A stretch of 64,000 nt of DNA from Thermosipho atlanticus DSM 15807 (GCF_900129985.1 NZ_FQXN01000004.1:62001-126000), one strand, 5' to 3'; positions 19,857 to 29,284 are shown, counted from the stretch's first letter. Numbers and translations: made by a program. Notes: generated by a model not told the origin, from the letters alone.

Positions 19857-20834
19857 TCAGTAATTTTCAAGGAATTTTATATCATTCCTGATAAAGTCTC
19901 TAATATCTTTTATTCCATATTTAACCATTGCAACTCTTTCAAGTCCTAAACCAAATGCAAATCCAGACCACTTTGTAGGATCGTAACCTACGTTTTTAAA
20001 AACGTTAGGATCGACCATCCCTGCACCTAATATTTCAAGCCATGTGTCACCGAACCATACATCGATTTCATAACTTGGTTCGGTAAAAGGAAAAAAGCTT
20101 GGTCTCAATCGTACTTTGGAATTTTCGCCGAAAATTCTTTTTGCCATTTCTTCAAGAGTAAATTTTAAATGTTTGATTGTAACGTTTTGATCTATGTATA
20201 AAACTTCCATTTGAGTGAACATAGGTAGATGAGTAGAATCATAATCCCGTCTATAGACTCTTCCTGGTGAAACGATAGCTAATGGTGGTTTTCTTTTGAG
20301 CATGGTTCTAACTTGAACAGGTGATGTATGAGTTCTTAAAAGCTTTTCTTCAGTAAAATAAAAAGAATCTTGAACATCCCTTGCTGGATGCCAATCTGGA
20401 GTGTTAAGTGCATCAAAGTTATGCCAAGTGTCTTCAACTTCTGGACCTTCAACTACTTCAAATCCCATAGAGATGAATATATCTTCTAGTTCTTTTTGTA
20501 CTTGTGAAAGGATATGGAGGTGTCCTATATCTTTCCTTGCCCCTGGAAGACTAATATCAACTGCTAGTTTTTCATACTTTTGCATTTTTTCAAGTGCTGA
20601 GATTTCTTGGAATTTGTCGTTTATTTTTGCCTGTATAGTGTTTTTTGCATCATTTACTAAAGCTCCAAATTTTGGTCTTTCTTCCTGTGGAAGTTCTTTT
20701 AATTTTTTCATTAAAGAGGTAACTAATCCTTTTTTTCCGAGATATTTTACTCGTATATTATTAAGAGTTGTAGAGTTTTTGGCAAGATTTATTTCCTCAA
20801 TTGCTTCATCGACAAGTTTTTGTATTTCTTTCAT
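19857..20834 (-). CDS. pheS: Phenylalanyl-tRNA synthetase alpha subunit
   Basis: Class II synthetase subunit charging tRNA-Phe. The 325-residue length is normal. N-terminal coiled coil (residues 1-85) is followed by the catalytic domain: motif 2 region [19 protein letters not shown], the [10 protein letters not shown] segment and motif 3 [14 protein letters not shown]. The start follows GGAGGTG. It is the first gene of the minus-strand run. The beta-subunit gene pheT, which usually follows pheS, is not adjacent; truB follows instead. Confidence 0.96.
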   Translation of the reverse strand: MKEIQKLVDEAIEEINLAKNSTTLNNIRVKYLGKKGLVTSLMKKLKELPQEERPKFGALVNDAKNTIQAKINDKFQEISALEKMQKYEKLAVDISLPGARKDIGHLHILSQVQKELEDIFISMGFEVVEGPEVEDTWHNFDALNTPDWHPARDVQDSFYFTEEKLLRTHTSPVQVRTMLKRKPPLAIVSPGRVYRRDYDSTHLPMFTQMEVLYIDQNVTIKHLKFTLEEMAKRIFGENSKVRLRPSFFPFTEPSYEIDVWFGDTWLEILGAGMVDPNVFKNVGYDPTKWSGFAFGLGLERVAMVKYGIKDIRDFIRNDIKFLENY

Positions 20835-20880
20835 TTGTACACCTCCAAAATTAACCTTTATGAAACGAAACTCAATATCA

Positions 20881-20904
20881 ATTATAACATATATATGATA
20901 TTAT
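20881..20904. promoter_or_regulatory. Divergent extended -10 promoters, pheS and M20 gene
   Basis: On the minus strand TGTTATAAT (20881-20889) faces pheS; on the plus strand TGATATTAT (20896-20904) faces the M20 gene. The two elements are six bases apart, so polymerase binding at one should interfere with the other. Neither has a good -35 match. Confidence 0.5.
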
Positions 20905-20927
20905 ATGAATAACTTGGAGGTGATACA

Positions 20928-22040
20928 ATGAATGCAATTGAACTTAGACACATACTTCATCAAAATCCTGAAATTTCATTTCATGAATTCGAAACACAAA
21001 AAATCTTAATCGAAGCGTTAAAGTCTCTAAATGATGAAAGATTAAAAGTATATAAAATAGCCGGAACAGGTGTATTAGCAATTTATGAAGTGATGAAAAA
21101 TAACCCATTTATTTTATATAGAGCAGATATGGACGCTCTTCCAATAAAAGAAGAAACGGATTGGAAATATGCAGCAAAGAATGGTAATATGCATGCATGT
21201 GGTCACGATGTGCACATGTCAATTGCATATGACCTTATACAGAAAATTTTATCAAGTAATTTAAATGAAAATTTCATATTTATATTTCAACCTGGCGAAG
21301 AAACAGGAGCGGGTGCATCGTATGTATTAGAAGAAATTGAAGAATTACCTATAAAATATGCTTTTGCGTTACATGTTACTGATGAATATGATTTTAAAAC
21401 AGTTGCTACAACTCCGGGAATTCTCTTTGCGGCAGCAACTGAGATTGATTTAACTTTTACAGGTAAATCAGCACATATAGCTTTTTACGAACAAGGAATA
21501 GATTCAATAAAAATTACAATGCAATTTTTAAATGAGTTTTATAAAAGAAAATTCAAGGATACATTAGTTGGATTTGGCAAAATAGAGGGTGGAAATGCTA
21601 GGAATATAGTTTCAAAAGAAACTACTATTTTTGGGAGTATTAGGACACCTTCGTTGGAGCATACCGAAGAAATTATAGATGAAATATCAAAAATTGCTCA
21701 CGAAATTTCTAATAAACATCTTGGAGGTTATTTGTTAACAAAAGGAAGTATTTACCCGCAAGTTGAAGTTAATGAAAAGTTATATAATAGTTTTAAAGAT
21801 TTTGTAAGCCGAAACGAAGAGATGAGGTTTATAAATTGTGGAATGAAGTATACCGGAGAGGATTTTGGATATTTCTCACTTCGTTATCCTTCACTAATGT
21901 TTTGGGCTGGAACTTTAAAAGGTGAAAGAGTGGGACTTCATAATTCAAAATTTTTGCCTGATGATGATGTTATTGAATTTTATTCTTCGTTTGTCTACAG
22001 CTTTTTGAAGGAGTTGATAGAAAGTGAAAGAGAAGTTTGA
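20928..22040 (+). CDS. M20-family amidohydrolase, possibly N-acetyl-diaminopimelate deacetylase
   Basis: A 370-residue zinc-dependent deacylase of the M20/hippurate-hydrolase family. Metal and catalytic residues are visible: HACGHDVH at 89-96, the FQPGEETGAGA Glu pair, and HVTDE, with a dimerisation insert near 175-280. LysA begins inside its 3' end, which suggests the deacetylation step of the acetylated diaminopimelate (lysine) pathway; a general N-acyl-amino-acid amidohydrolase role cannot be excluded. ATG at 20928 follows GGAGGTG. Confidence 0.85.
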   Translation: MNAIELRHILHQNPEISFHEFETQKILIEALKSLNDERLKVYKIAGTGVLAIYEVMKNNPFILYRADMDALPIKEETDWKYAAKNGNMHACGHDVHMSIAYDLIQKILSSNLNENFIFIFQPGEETGAGASYVLEEIEELPIKYAFALHVTDEYDFKTVATTPGILFAAATEIDLTFTGKSAHIAFYEQGIDSIKITMQFLNEFYKRKFKDTLVGFGKIEGGNARNIVSKETTIFGSIRTPSLEHTEEIIDEISKIAHEISNKHLGGYLLTKGSIYPQVEVNEKLYNSFKDFVSRNEEMRFINCGMKYTGEDFGYFSLRYPSLMFWAGTLKGERVGLHNSKFLPDDDVIEFYSSFVYSFLKELIESEREV

Positions 22041-23184
22041 AAACATTGCAGATATTTATGGTACACCTGTTTATGTATATTTTGAGGATATATTGTTAAA
22101 GAGAGCAAAAAAGGTAAAAGAAGTTTTTGAAGATTTGAATTTCCTTCCTACGGTAGCTGTTAAAGCAAATAATAACCCGGCACTTTTAAAAATACTAGAG
22201 GAGATGGGTTTTGGAGCAGATATATTGGGTGAGGGAGAGTTATTAGCCTGTACTTTGGCAGGTATATCACCCGATAAAATTGTTTGGAATGGAAATGGAA
22301 AGACATTTGAGCAAAAAGAATACATGATAAAGAACAAAGTTAAGTATGTCAATGTTGATTCTTTTGAAGAGTTTAATTATCTATGGAAAGAAGAAAATAA
22401 CATAGAATTATTTTTAAGGGTTAATCCTGATATCGATGCTAAAACTCATCCATATATTTCTACAGGTTTGAAAAAACACAAATTTGGAATGAGTTTTACC
22501 CAAGCAGAAGATCTTTTAAAAAAATACAGCGAAAGAATTTCTGGGTTCCATTTACATATAGGTTCCCAAATAACGGAAGTTTTACCTTTTAAAGAAGCAT
22601 TAGAAAAAACCTATGAATTAGCTAAAAAATACAATATAAGAAAGATTAATATTGGTGGAGGTTGGGGAATAAAATATAAATCAGAAAATGAGCTTGATCT
22701 AAATATACTAAGAAAAGAACTCTTACCGACCTTAAAAAATTTTGATTTAATTATTAATGAAATAGGTAGGTTTATATTTGCACCGGCTGGTTTTTTGTTA
22801 ACTAAAGTTGTAATGGTAAAAAAAACTGAAACAAAAACTTTTGTAGTAACGGAAAGTGGTATGAATCATTTAATCAGACCGGCATTGTATGGTGCATATC
22901 ATGAGATTGAAGTATTAGATAAATCAGGCCCAGTAGAAAAAGTTGATGTTGTTGGTCCACTTTGTGAATCTGGCGATTTTTTAGCTAAGGATATTGAACT
23001 TAATTTGCCTAAAATAGGCGATTTAATAGTTGTAAAAAACGCAGGTGCATATGGGTTTTCTATGGCTAATAATTACAATGGTACTACCCAACCTGCAGAG
23101 GTTTTAGTAAAGAAGGATGGAAGTTTGAAATTAATAAGAAAAAAACAAAAAGTTGAAGAACTCTTTAGTTCTTGTATTATTTAG
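22024..23184 (+). CDS. lysA: Diaminopimelate decarboxylase
   Basis: PLP enzyme that makes L-lysine from meso-diaminopimelate. The 386-residue protein is a fold type III decarboxylase: PLP Lys47 in TVAVKANNNP, the HLHIGSQI block, the phosphate-binding GGGWGI, and CESGDF followed by GAYGFSMANNYN near the C-terminus. GTG at 22024 overlaps the end of the M20 gene by 17 bases, showing coupled translation. No terminator is visible before the convergent gene six bases downstream. Confidence 0.93.
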   Translation: MKEKFENIADIYGTPVYVYFEDILLKRAKKVKEVFEDLNFLPTVAVKANNNPALLKILEEMGFGADILGEGELLACTLAGISPDKIVWNGNGKTFEQKEYMIKNKVKYVNVDSFEEFNYLWKEENNIELFLRVNPDIDAKTHPYISTGLKKHKFGMSFTQAEDLLKKYSERISGFHLHIGSQITEVLPFKEALEKTYELAKKYNIRKINIGGGWGIKYKSENELDLNILRKELLPTLKNFDLIINEIGRFIFAPAGFLLTKVVMVKKTETKTFVVTESGMNHLIRPALYGAYHEIEVLDKSGPVEKVDVVGPLCESGDFLAKDIELNLPKIGDLIVVKNAGAYGFSMANNYNGTTQPAEVLVKKDGSLKLIRKKQKVEELFSSCII

Positions 23185-23189
23185 CTGAT

Positions 23190-25700
23190 TTAGTAAAGAA
23201 TTGCAGATATATTATGGGGTGATGTTCCTAAACCTATAAAAGGTTTAATTTCACCTTTTAAGTTGCCTATAATACCAGCTTGTAGATACATAATATTTGA
23301 TTTTGGATGTCCAATATATGAGTATAAAATAAAATTATTGCTTGATTTACTAACATTATTGAAGTTATAATGCCCGATGTAACCTATACCTATTCCTGAC
23401 TGTTTGTAAAATGAAAATATGTTGTTTATTGAGACTCCATAAATATTAAGACCTTCAAAGTCAAAGCTTACGTTACCATACAAATAGCTCTGTTGAGAAA
23501 TGAAATTTAAAACTCCTATATAGAAAGATGGAGAGAGATTTGTTGTAGTACCGTCATATGCAAAGTTATTAATTTCTCCTATTCCAAATGAGAAGTTTTC
23601 ACTAGAATAATTTAAAGCTACCGATAGTTTTCCATCTAATTTCAATACAGTATTGTTTAATAAATAATTCGTTAAACCATTTATTTGAAGGTTTATTCTT
23701 TTATTGAAACCGATGTTTGAATTTAAAATCTCAATTGAAAAAGATGTAACGCCTACGTGAATGGAATTTTTAAAATCTGAAAGGTTAATACTTATTATGT
23801 TGTTTTTGTTTAAATTTTGAGTAATTATACCGTATCCAAAACCAAAAGAATTGTAGTTTGATTCAATATATTCGTTATTATAAGGTTCATATGTACTGAA
23901 GTTGGAGATATATGGAGCAATAAAGAAATCATTATTTGTGTTTGTGAAATCAAACAAAGCACCAGCAATCCAACCAGAAATTCCAAGGTCATATGGAGAA
24001 ATTGGAAGAAAATAGTTTGTAAAGAAAAACGGAGCAAAAACAGAGGGGATTAAAGCATATTTATATTCGTCAAACTGAGAAAGTGATTTATACTTATAAT
24101 TGTGCGTTTTAGGTATTTCTAATATTTTATTTTCAACTGTTTCGTGGTTAGTTTGCGTTTTATATACTCCCATTCCGGGCTTGTTTTGTAAGTATGTGAC
24201 AAAAAATAGTTCCCCATCTATTGAAGCATCAATTATATTTAAATTATTTGAAATTTTAATGAAGGGTGTTCCAACTTTTACAAATTCCATTTTTCCGTTG
24301 ATTTTTGATACCAGATAAACGTCTTTATCCTTTTTTTTCAAAAAAGCTCCTTTTAAGGAAAAATTATCAATTAAGTTAGCTTTTCCATTTTCAAACTTCC
24401 AGAGGGAATTTCCAACAAGATAGTATAACTTTTCGCCAGTAAAGGCTAGATTTCTAATGAAACCATTTACACGAAAGTCTTTATCAAGCCCCTTTATTAT
24501 AGATATATCTTCCATATCATTATATAGAGAATACACCAATTTTCCATTGTATACATCAAATGCACTAATTTTACCAGAAGCCAATTTCTTATTCTGAGTA
24601 ACATTCCATATCTCCATATTGTTGTCTCCATATTTCAAAATGTAAATGTTGTTTTTTTCTACTTTAAAATCATTTGCTGATAAATAAATTCTCTTTTTTA
24701 TTACTCCATTTTTTGAAATAATTGTAAGTTTGTTAATTGGATGGTTAAAATAGCCTGAAACTGCTCCGAAAGAAGAAGATAAAATGTACAATTCGTTATT
24801 TATTGTTTCGATCTTGTATATTCTTTCATTCACCCCTTTGTAAACCAATTTTCCAGGGGTTTTAGTATCTTTCAAAGAATCAAGCCATTCTTCAATTGAT
24901 TTTTTATATGAAATTCCAAATATACTTTTAAATGGATTTTGAATTAAATAAAGGAGTCTGAATGAAGAAATATAGGGGAACGAAAAATTTAGCATTAATT
25001 CTGGCCAACTATATGACCAATTCATGGAATTTTCAATATAGGTCCGTACCTTTTGCACTCCATATTTGTCAATTAGATATTTTAGAAAACCACCGTTTGC
25101 ATTATAGTTTACTAAACCGTATCTAAAATCATTCATTAAACTATCATTAGGTAAAGTTTTGTCAAAAGTTTTGAATAACTCATCTGAAATATTTGGATTA
25201 TTCAAACGTCCTGAATTTTCTGAATGAGAAGATTCACTAAATACCGTAAAAGCTTCATAAGAGAATTTTCCAAAATTTGGTACATAAGGCATTTTTAGTT
25301 CTGCACATATTCTATTTAATCCTTTTAACTTTCTTAAGGTAACTAGATGAGTAAACTCGTGTATAAGGAGAAATGTATACCAATCATCTAACGGGAGGTA
25401 AGTATAATCAAGCCCTGTAGGATGCCAAGTATACAATTTAATTGTGTTGTTCTGTAAATAATTTGCATAACCATTAGTAATTACAGTATTGGGTTCAATA
25501 AATATGTTTATTTTCCCAGGATCAAAAGAAAATATGTCGATAACATACTTCCTTATTGATTCAAATTTATTCCCAATTTTAATAGCAAGTTTTTCATAAC
25601 CTTTTGGATAATAAATTGTTGCATGTTCAAAAGAGATTGCATTTGAAATCCCTAAAGAAACTAAGATAAATAAAATTATTAAGCTATATAATTTTTTCAT
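23190..25700 (-). CDS. Envelope protein: HEFTH metallopeptidase-like, propeller and barrel-like parts
   Basis: An 836-residue exported protein. A signal peptide (about residues 1-22) is followed by a gluzincin-like region with HEFTH at 114-118 (two His zinc ligands and a catalytic Glu) and an F-x-E-S-S segment about 40 residues later that could provide a third ligand. Residues 290-520 are made of short repeats of the type N-x-x-Y-I-L and K-x-Y-L-V, as in TolB-like beta-propellers. The last 250 residues are amphipathic strands rich in Asn, Ser and Gly ending in an aromatic Tyr, typical of outer-membrane barrels. Function unknown; a secreted or outer-envelope peptidase is a reasonable hypothesis. 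ATG follows GGAGGAAAATTAA. Confidence 0.8.
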   Translation of the reverse strand: MKKLYSLIILFILVSLGISNAISFEHATIYYPKGYEKLAIKIGNKFESIRKYVIDIFSFDPGKINIFIEPNTVITNGYANYLQNNTIKLYTWHPTGLDYTYLPLDDWYTFLLIHEFTHLVTLRKLKGLNRICAELKMPYVPNFGKFSYEAFTVFSESSHSENSGRLNNPNISDELFKTFDKTLPNDSLMNDFRYGLVNYNANGGFLKYLIDKYGVQKVRTYIENSMNWSYSWPELMLNFSFPYISSFRLLYLIQNPFKSIFGISYKKSIEEWLDSLKDTKTPGKLVYKGVNERIYKIETINNELYILSSSFGAVSGYFNHPINKLTIISKNGVIKKRIYLSANDFKVEKNNIYILKYGDNNMEIWNVTQNKKLASGKISAFDVYNGKLVYSLYNDMEDISIIKGLDKDFRVNGFIRNLAFTGEKLYYLVGNSLWKFENGKANLIDNFSLKGAFLKKKDKDVYLVSKINGKMEFVKVGTPFIKISNNLNIIDASIDGELFFVTYLQNKPGMGVYKTQTNHETVENKILEIPKTHNYKYKSLSQFDEYKYALIPSVFAPFFFTNYFLPISPYDLGISGWIAGALFDFTNTNNDFFIAPYISNFSTYEPYNNEYIESNYNSFGFGYGIITQNLNKNNIISINLSDFKNSIHVGVTSFSIEILNSNIGFNKRINLQINGLTNYLLNNTVLKLDGKLSVALNYSSENFSFGIGEINNFAYDGTTTNLSPSFYIGVLNFISQQSYLYGNVSFDFEGLNIYGVSINNIFSFYKQSGIGIGYIGHYNFNNVSKSSNNFILYSYIGHPKSNIMYLQAGIIGNLKGEIKPFIGLGTSPHNISAILY

Positions 25701-25716
25701 TTAATTTTCCTCCTAT

Positions 25717-26184
25717 TTATGTTCTTTTATACAACCCGACTATTTTCCCTTCATCAACTACGAAATTTTTGAAAGCTTTTTCAAGAATATTTTTTGTTAT
25801 TTTTCCGTCAAGTTCCAATTTTGTGTTAATAGCATAGACTTTGAAAAAATAATGGTGAATCTCATTATGTTTTGATGGACATGGGCCATAATAGCCTAAC
25901 TTTCCAAAATCATTAAGTCCTTGTTTTGCATTGTTGGGAAGAACATTTATTTTTGGGAGTCCTTCTTTTACAATTATGTATGAATCTTTGACTGGAATAT
26001 TCCAAATAATCCAGTGAACAAATGTTTTGAATGGAGCATCTGAATCGTCGCAAATTATAACCAAAGTTTTGGCTTTTTTTGGAATGTCTTGGATTATTAT
26101 TTTTGGGTTTATATTTTCTCCATCACAGGTATATTTTTTTGGGATAAAATCATTATTGTCAAATTCAGTTGAAATTTTAATCAT
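25717..26184 (-). CDS. PEBP-family protein (YbhB/YbcL type)
   Basis: A 155-residue phosphatidylethanolamine-binding-like protein, related to Raf kinase inhibitor protein. The ligand-binding motifs are present: DSDAPFKTFVHWIIWNIP and the later GYYGPCPSKHNEIHHYFF. Bacterial members are of uncertain function. ATG at 26184 is chosen because TAAGGAGG precedes it; the open frame extends 23 codons upstream but without a ribosome-binding site. It is transcribed toward the metallopeptidase-like gene 16 bases downstream. Confidence 0.92.
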   Translation of the reverse strand: MIKISTEFDNNDFIPKKYTCDGENINPKIIIQDIPKKAKTLVIICDDSDAPFKTFVHWIIWNIPVKDSYIIVKEGLPKINVLPNNAKQGLNDFGKLGYYGPCPSKHNEIHHYFFKVYAINTKLELDGKITKNILEKAFKNFVVDEGKIVGLYKRT

Positions 26185-26470
26185 TATACTCGCCTCCTTA
26201 TAATTATATAACATTGTAGTTTTAAAGTTCAAAAGATATGGATGTTTATACAATTTTGAAAGATTTTTGGGGTTTGGATATTAGAAGGAAGAATACCAAA
26301 TATGGATAAATATTTATTGAACTTGAAGAAGATGAATACAACAAACTTTAAGAGCAAGTATTGGAGAAAAGCCAACACTTCTCTTTATAAAAAAAAGTGA
26401 TCAGATTTATTAGAGTGTGGTAGGTTTTAAATTCGTAGTAGGGTAGTTAAATAAGTGAACTAAGTTAAGT
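26185..26470. other. 286-base non-coding stretch
   Basis: No intact ORF with a ribosome-binding site is present. The part next to the PEBP gene holds a possible -10 (TGTTATATA on the minus strand, 26205-26213). From 26230 to 26460 short frames with stops in all phases look like degraded coding sequence but I cannot assign them to a family. No terminator hairpin was found after the nitroreductase gene. Confidence 0.5.
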
Positions 26471-27202
26471 TTAAAGTTTGCCAACGGGAGCTAAATATAC
26501 AACGAATTCGTTTTGGCCATCCAGCCCAATTAGTTGATCCATTTTTTCTTGATCATAGGCTGCAACTGCACATGTTCCACATCCAATAGATTCAGTGGCA
26601 AGGTAGAGATTTTGACAAATGTGCCCTGCATCCAGAGCAATGGCTTTGTATGACTCTTGAGCATATTTCCATTCTGTTCTGTATGGAATTGCAGCCCAAA
26701 CAAAAACAACGGAAGAATTTCCTATAAATTGTTGTCCAAGAGTTGCATCAATTATTTCTTTTGAGAAATCTCCTGTCTTTAGAAGGAGGAGTTTATGTTC
26801 TAGAGATAGAAATCTGTATATACCTTTTTCAAGACCTTCAACGTCAAATACAACTAAATAAGTTTCAAAAGGATGGCATGCTCCAGCAGAAGGGACGGTT
26901 TTAAATACAACTTCTTTTTCTTTAATGTATTTACTTACTCCCTGGGTGCTCCAGAGAAGAAACGAAAGTTCTTTCAGTGAAAGTGGAGAAGTTGAATACT
27001 TTCTTCTACTTCTTCTTTTTGAAATTAAGTCTATTAATCTAGCACTGCCTAAATCATTAAAATCATTGAACTTTGGTAGATCAATAACTGTGTCAAGTTT
27101 GTTATAAGGTTTTTCAACAGGAGGTTTTGGTAAACCTTTCTTCCTGTCCGTTTCTTTAATATTTCGCCAACTTGATTTTAAGAATTCTCTAGTTTTTTCC
27201 AT
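26471..27202 (-). CDS. Nitroreductase-family protein, SagB type
   Basis: A 243-residue FMN-binding oxidoreductase. SKRRSRRKYSTSPLSLKEL is the FMN-phosphate-binding start of the nitroreductase fold; PSAGACHPFETYLVV and AGHICQNLYLATESIGCG are typical of the SagB/ThcOx branch, some of which oxidise azolines in peptide maturation. No cyclodehydratase or precursor peptide gene is nearby, so a role in peptide modification is not supported; these stand-alone forms are common in thermophiles. Start follows a GGAGGG ribosome-binding site. Confidence 0.9.
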   Translation of the reverse strand: MEKTREFLKSSWRNIKETDRKKGLPKPPVEKPYNKLDTVIDLPKFNDFNDLGSARLIDLISKRRSRRKYSTSPLSLKELSFLLWSTQGVSKYIKEKEVVFKTVPSAGACHPFETYLVVFDVEGLEKGIYRFLSLEHKLLLLKTGDFSKEIIDATLGQQFIGNSSVVFVWAAIPYRTEWKYAQESYKAIALDAGHICQNLYLATESIGCGTCAVAAYDQEKMDQLIGLDGQNEFVVYLAPVGKL

Positions 27203-27225
27203 ATTAATCCCTCCAATACAAACTA

Positions 27226-27263
27226 ATTATACCATTTTTATTATTTAAGATGAATGGTATAAT
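27226..27263. promoter_or_regulatory. Divergent extended -10 promoters forming an 11-bp inverted repeat
   Basis: ATTATACCATT (27226-27236) and AATGGTATAAT (27253-27263) are perfect inverted copies separated by 16 bases. Each contains TGGTATAAT, reading toward the nitroreductase gene (minus) and the dehydrogenase-murG run (plus). The symmetry could merely reflect two promoters, or form an operator. Confidence 0.6.
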
Positions 27264-27303
27264 ATAATGTAAGAAAATATATATTTAAAGTAGGAGGTTT
27301 AGT

Positions 27304-28263
27304 ATGAAAGTTTTTGTAACGTATAAAATACCCGACGAAGGCTTGAAAATTTTATCGCAAAAGTTTGAATTAGAAGTTCATGAAGAAGAAAGATTTTTGA
27401 CAAAAGAAGAAATGCTTGAAAAGATAAAGGATGTAGATGCGGTAATTACTCAACTTCGTGATCCTGTAGATAAAGAATTTATAGATTCTGGCAAAAGATT
27501 GAAAATAATTGCCAATTATGCAGTAGGATATAACAATATTGATGTTGAATATGCAAAATCGAAGGGTATATTTGTAACTAATACTCCCGGAGTATTAACT
27601 GAAGCAACAGCTGATATAGCTTGGGCGCTTATTTTAGCAGTTGCCAGAAAAATAATACCCGCCGACAGATTTGTGCGTGAAGGAAAGTTTGAGGGGTGGA
27701 AACCAAAATTATTTTTAGGTTATGAAATATATGGAAAAACACTTGGAATTATTGGAATGGGGAGAATTGGTCAAGCTGTTGCAAGAAGAGCTTTAGGATT
27801 TGGGATGAAGGTAATTTATCATAACAGGAGAAGATTACCTGATGATATTGAAAAAAAGTATAAAGCTGATTATGTAGATTTGGACTATCTTTTAAAAGAA
27901 TCAGATTTTATTTCGATTAATGTCCCCTTAACAAAAGAGACTCATCATTTATTAAATAAAGAGAAACTTCGTCTTTTAAAACCAACAGCTATTCTTGTAA
28001 ATACGGCAAGAGGTCCTGTTGTAGATGAAAAAGCTTTGTATGAATTGCTAAAGGAAGGTAAAATAGCCGGTGCAGGATTCGATGTTTATGAAAATGAGCC
28101 CCAACTTACTCCTGGACTTGAGAAGCTTGATAATGTTGTGGTTTTACCACATATTGGTTCAGCTACGTGTGAAACAAGATCGAAAATGTCGGTAATAGTT
28201 GCAGAAAATGTAATCGATGCGCTTGAGGGTAAAAAGCCAAGAAATTTAGTATGGGATGATTGA
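27304..28263 (+). CDS. D-2-hydroxyacid dehydrogenase (glyoxylate/hydroxypyruvate reductase type)
   Basis: NAD(P)-dependent reductase of 319 residues. The Rossmann motif is GIIGMGRIGQAVARRA; catalytic Arg lies in VNTARGPVVDE, Glu in the GAGFDVYENEP segment and His in VVLPHIGSATCETR, the last of these being characteristic of the glyoxylate reductase (GyaR) branch rather than of phosphoglycerate dehydrogenase. It would interconvert glyoxylate/glycolate or hydroxypyruvate/glycerate. ATG follows TAGGAGG. It begins the long plus-strand run, overlapping murG by eight bases. Confidence 0.9.
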   Translation: MKVFVTYKIPDEGLKILSQKFELEVHEEERFLTKEEMLEKIKDVDAVITQLRDPVDKEFIDSGKRLKIIANYAVGYNNIDVEYAKSKGIFVTNTPGVLTEATADIAWALILAVARKIIPADRFVREGKFEGWKPKLFLGYEIYGKTLGIIGMGRIGQAVARRALGFGMKVIYHNRRRLPDDIEKKYKADYVDLDYLLKESDFISINVPLTKETHHLLNKEKLRLLKPTAILVNTARGPVVDEKALYELLKEGKIAGAGFDVYENEPQLTPGLEKLDNVVVLPHIGSATCETRSKMSVIVAENVIDALEGKKPRNLVWDD

Positions 28264-29284
28264 ATTGAAGGTAAAGATAGCAGTTGCTGGTGGTGTAACA
28301 GGAGGACATTTATACCCTGCCCTTTCTGTTTTGGAGTTTTTATCTGAAAAAGTTGATACAGAGGTTTTATATTTTACTGTAAAAGGAAAACTTGAAGAGA
28401 AAGTTTTGAGTGAAAGTAAATATAGAACGTATTCACTTAATGTACAAGGACTTATTAGACCAATTTATTCGTTTAAGAATATTCCAAGAGTGTTGAAAAT
28501 ATTCAACAACAAGAAAAGAGTGTTAAAAAAATTGAAAGAGTTTAATCCCGATATTGTTTTTGTTACAGGAGGTTATGTAAGTTATCCCGTGGGTCTTTCG
28601 GCGTATAAATTGAATATACCTCTTTATATACATGAACAGAATGTGATTCCTGGATTGTCAAATTTAAAACTATCAAAGTTTGCAGAAAAAATATTTGTTT
28701 CATTTGAAAGTTCCATAGATTATTTTCCAGAAGATGTAAAAGAAAAGATAATTGTTTCCGGTAATCCCGTAAGAATAAAAACAAAAGGGGAATTAAAATT
28801 TGAAACTCCTACAATTTTAATTGTTGGCGGAAGCGGTGGAAGTGAGTTTTTAAATGAATTAGCGTGTAAATTGGCTAATAAAATGAAGAATTATAATTTT
28901 ATTTTATCGTCCGGGGGTAAGAAGGTAAAATGTAAAGAGAAAAATTTAAAAGTATTTCCATATATTGATAACATGTACGATTATTATAGAAGTATTTCTT
29001 GTGCTATAACTCGTGGAGGAGCAACAACAATATATGAACTTCTTTATTTTGAAGTTCCATCAATTGTAATTCCCTGGGAAGGTTCCACAGAATCGCACCA
29101 AATTGAAAATGCAAAACAAATAGTTAAAAGTAAATTAGGATATATGATTAAAGAAAAAGAAGTTAATTTGAACGACTTAGTTTCAAAGATAGAAATATTG
29201 GTACAAAGAGAAAGAAAAATTTTAAACAAGAAAAATCCTGCAAAAATCATTGTCGAAGAGATATTAAAAGAGGTGAAAAAGTGA
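28256..29284 (+). CDS. murG: UDP-N-acetylglucosamine--undecaprenyl-PP-MurNAc-pentapeptide transferase
   Basis: Makes lipid II from lipid I on the inner face of the cytoplasmic membrane. The 342-residue GT-B enzyme has the first glycine loop GGVTGGHLYPAL (a Val replaces the usual third Gly), YIHEQNVIPG, and the donor-binding C-terminal block ILIVGGSGGSEFLN with TRGGATTIYEL and the conserved E-S-H-Q-x-x-N-A segment near the end. ATG at 28256 overlaps the preceding gene; a TTG at 28265 is an alternative start. The mur genes other than murC are not nearby. Confidence 0.94.
   Translation: MIELKVKIAVAGGVTGGHLYPALSVLEFLSEKVDTEVLYFTVKGKLEEKVLSESKYRTYSLNVQGLIRPIYSFKNIPRVLKIFNNKKRVLKKLKEFNPDIVFVTGGYVSYPVGLSAYKLNIPLYIHEQNVIPGLSNLKLSKFAEKIFVSFESSIDYFPEDVKEKIIVSGNPVRIKTKGELKFETPTILIVGGSGGSEFLNELACKLANKMKNYNFILSSGGKKVKCKEKNLKVFPYIDNMYDYYRSISCAITRGGATTIYELLYFEVPSIVIPWEGSTESHQIENAKQIVKSKLGYMIKEKEVNLNDLVSKIEILVQRERKILNKKNPAKIIVEEILKEVKK

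Noticed and set aside
23184-23190. Terminator between convergent lysA and the metallopeptidase-like gene
   Set aside because: No hairpin with a T-tract is present in or near the six-base gap.
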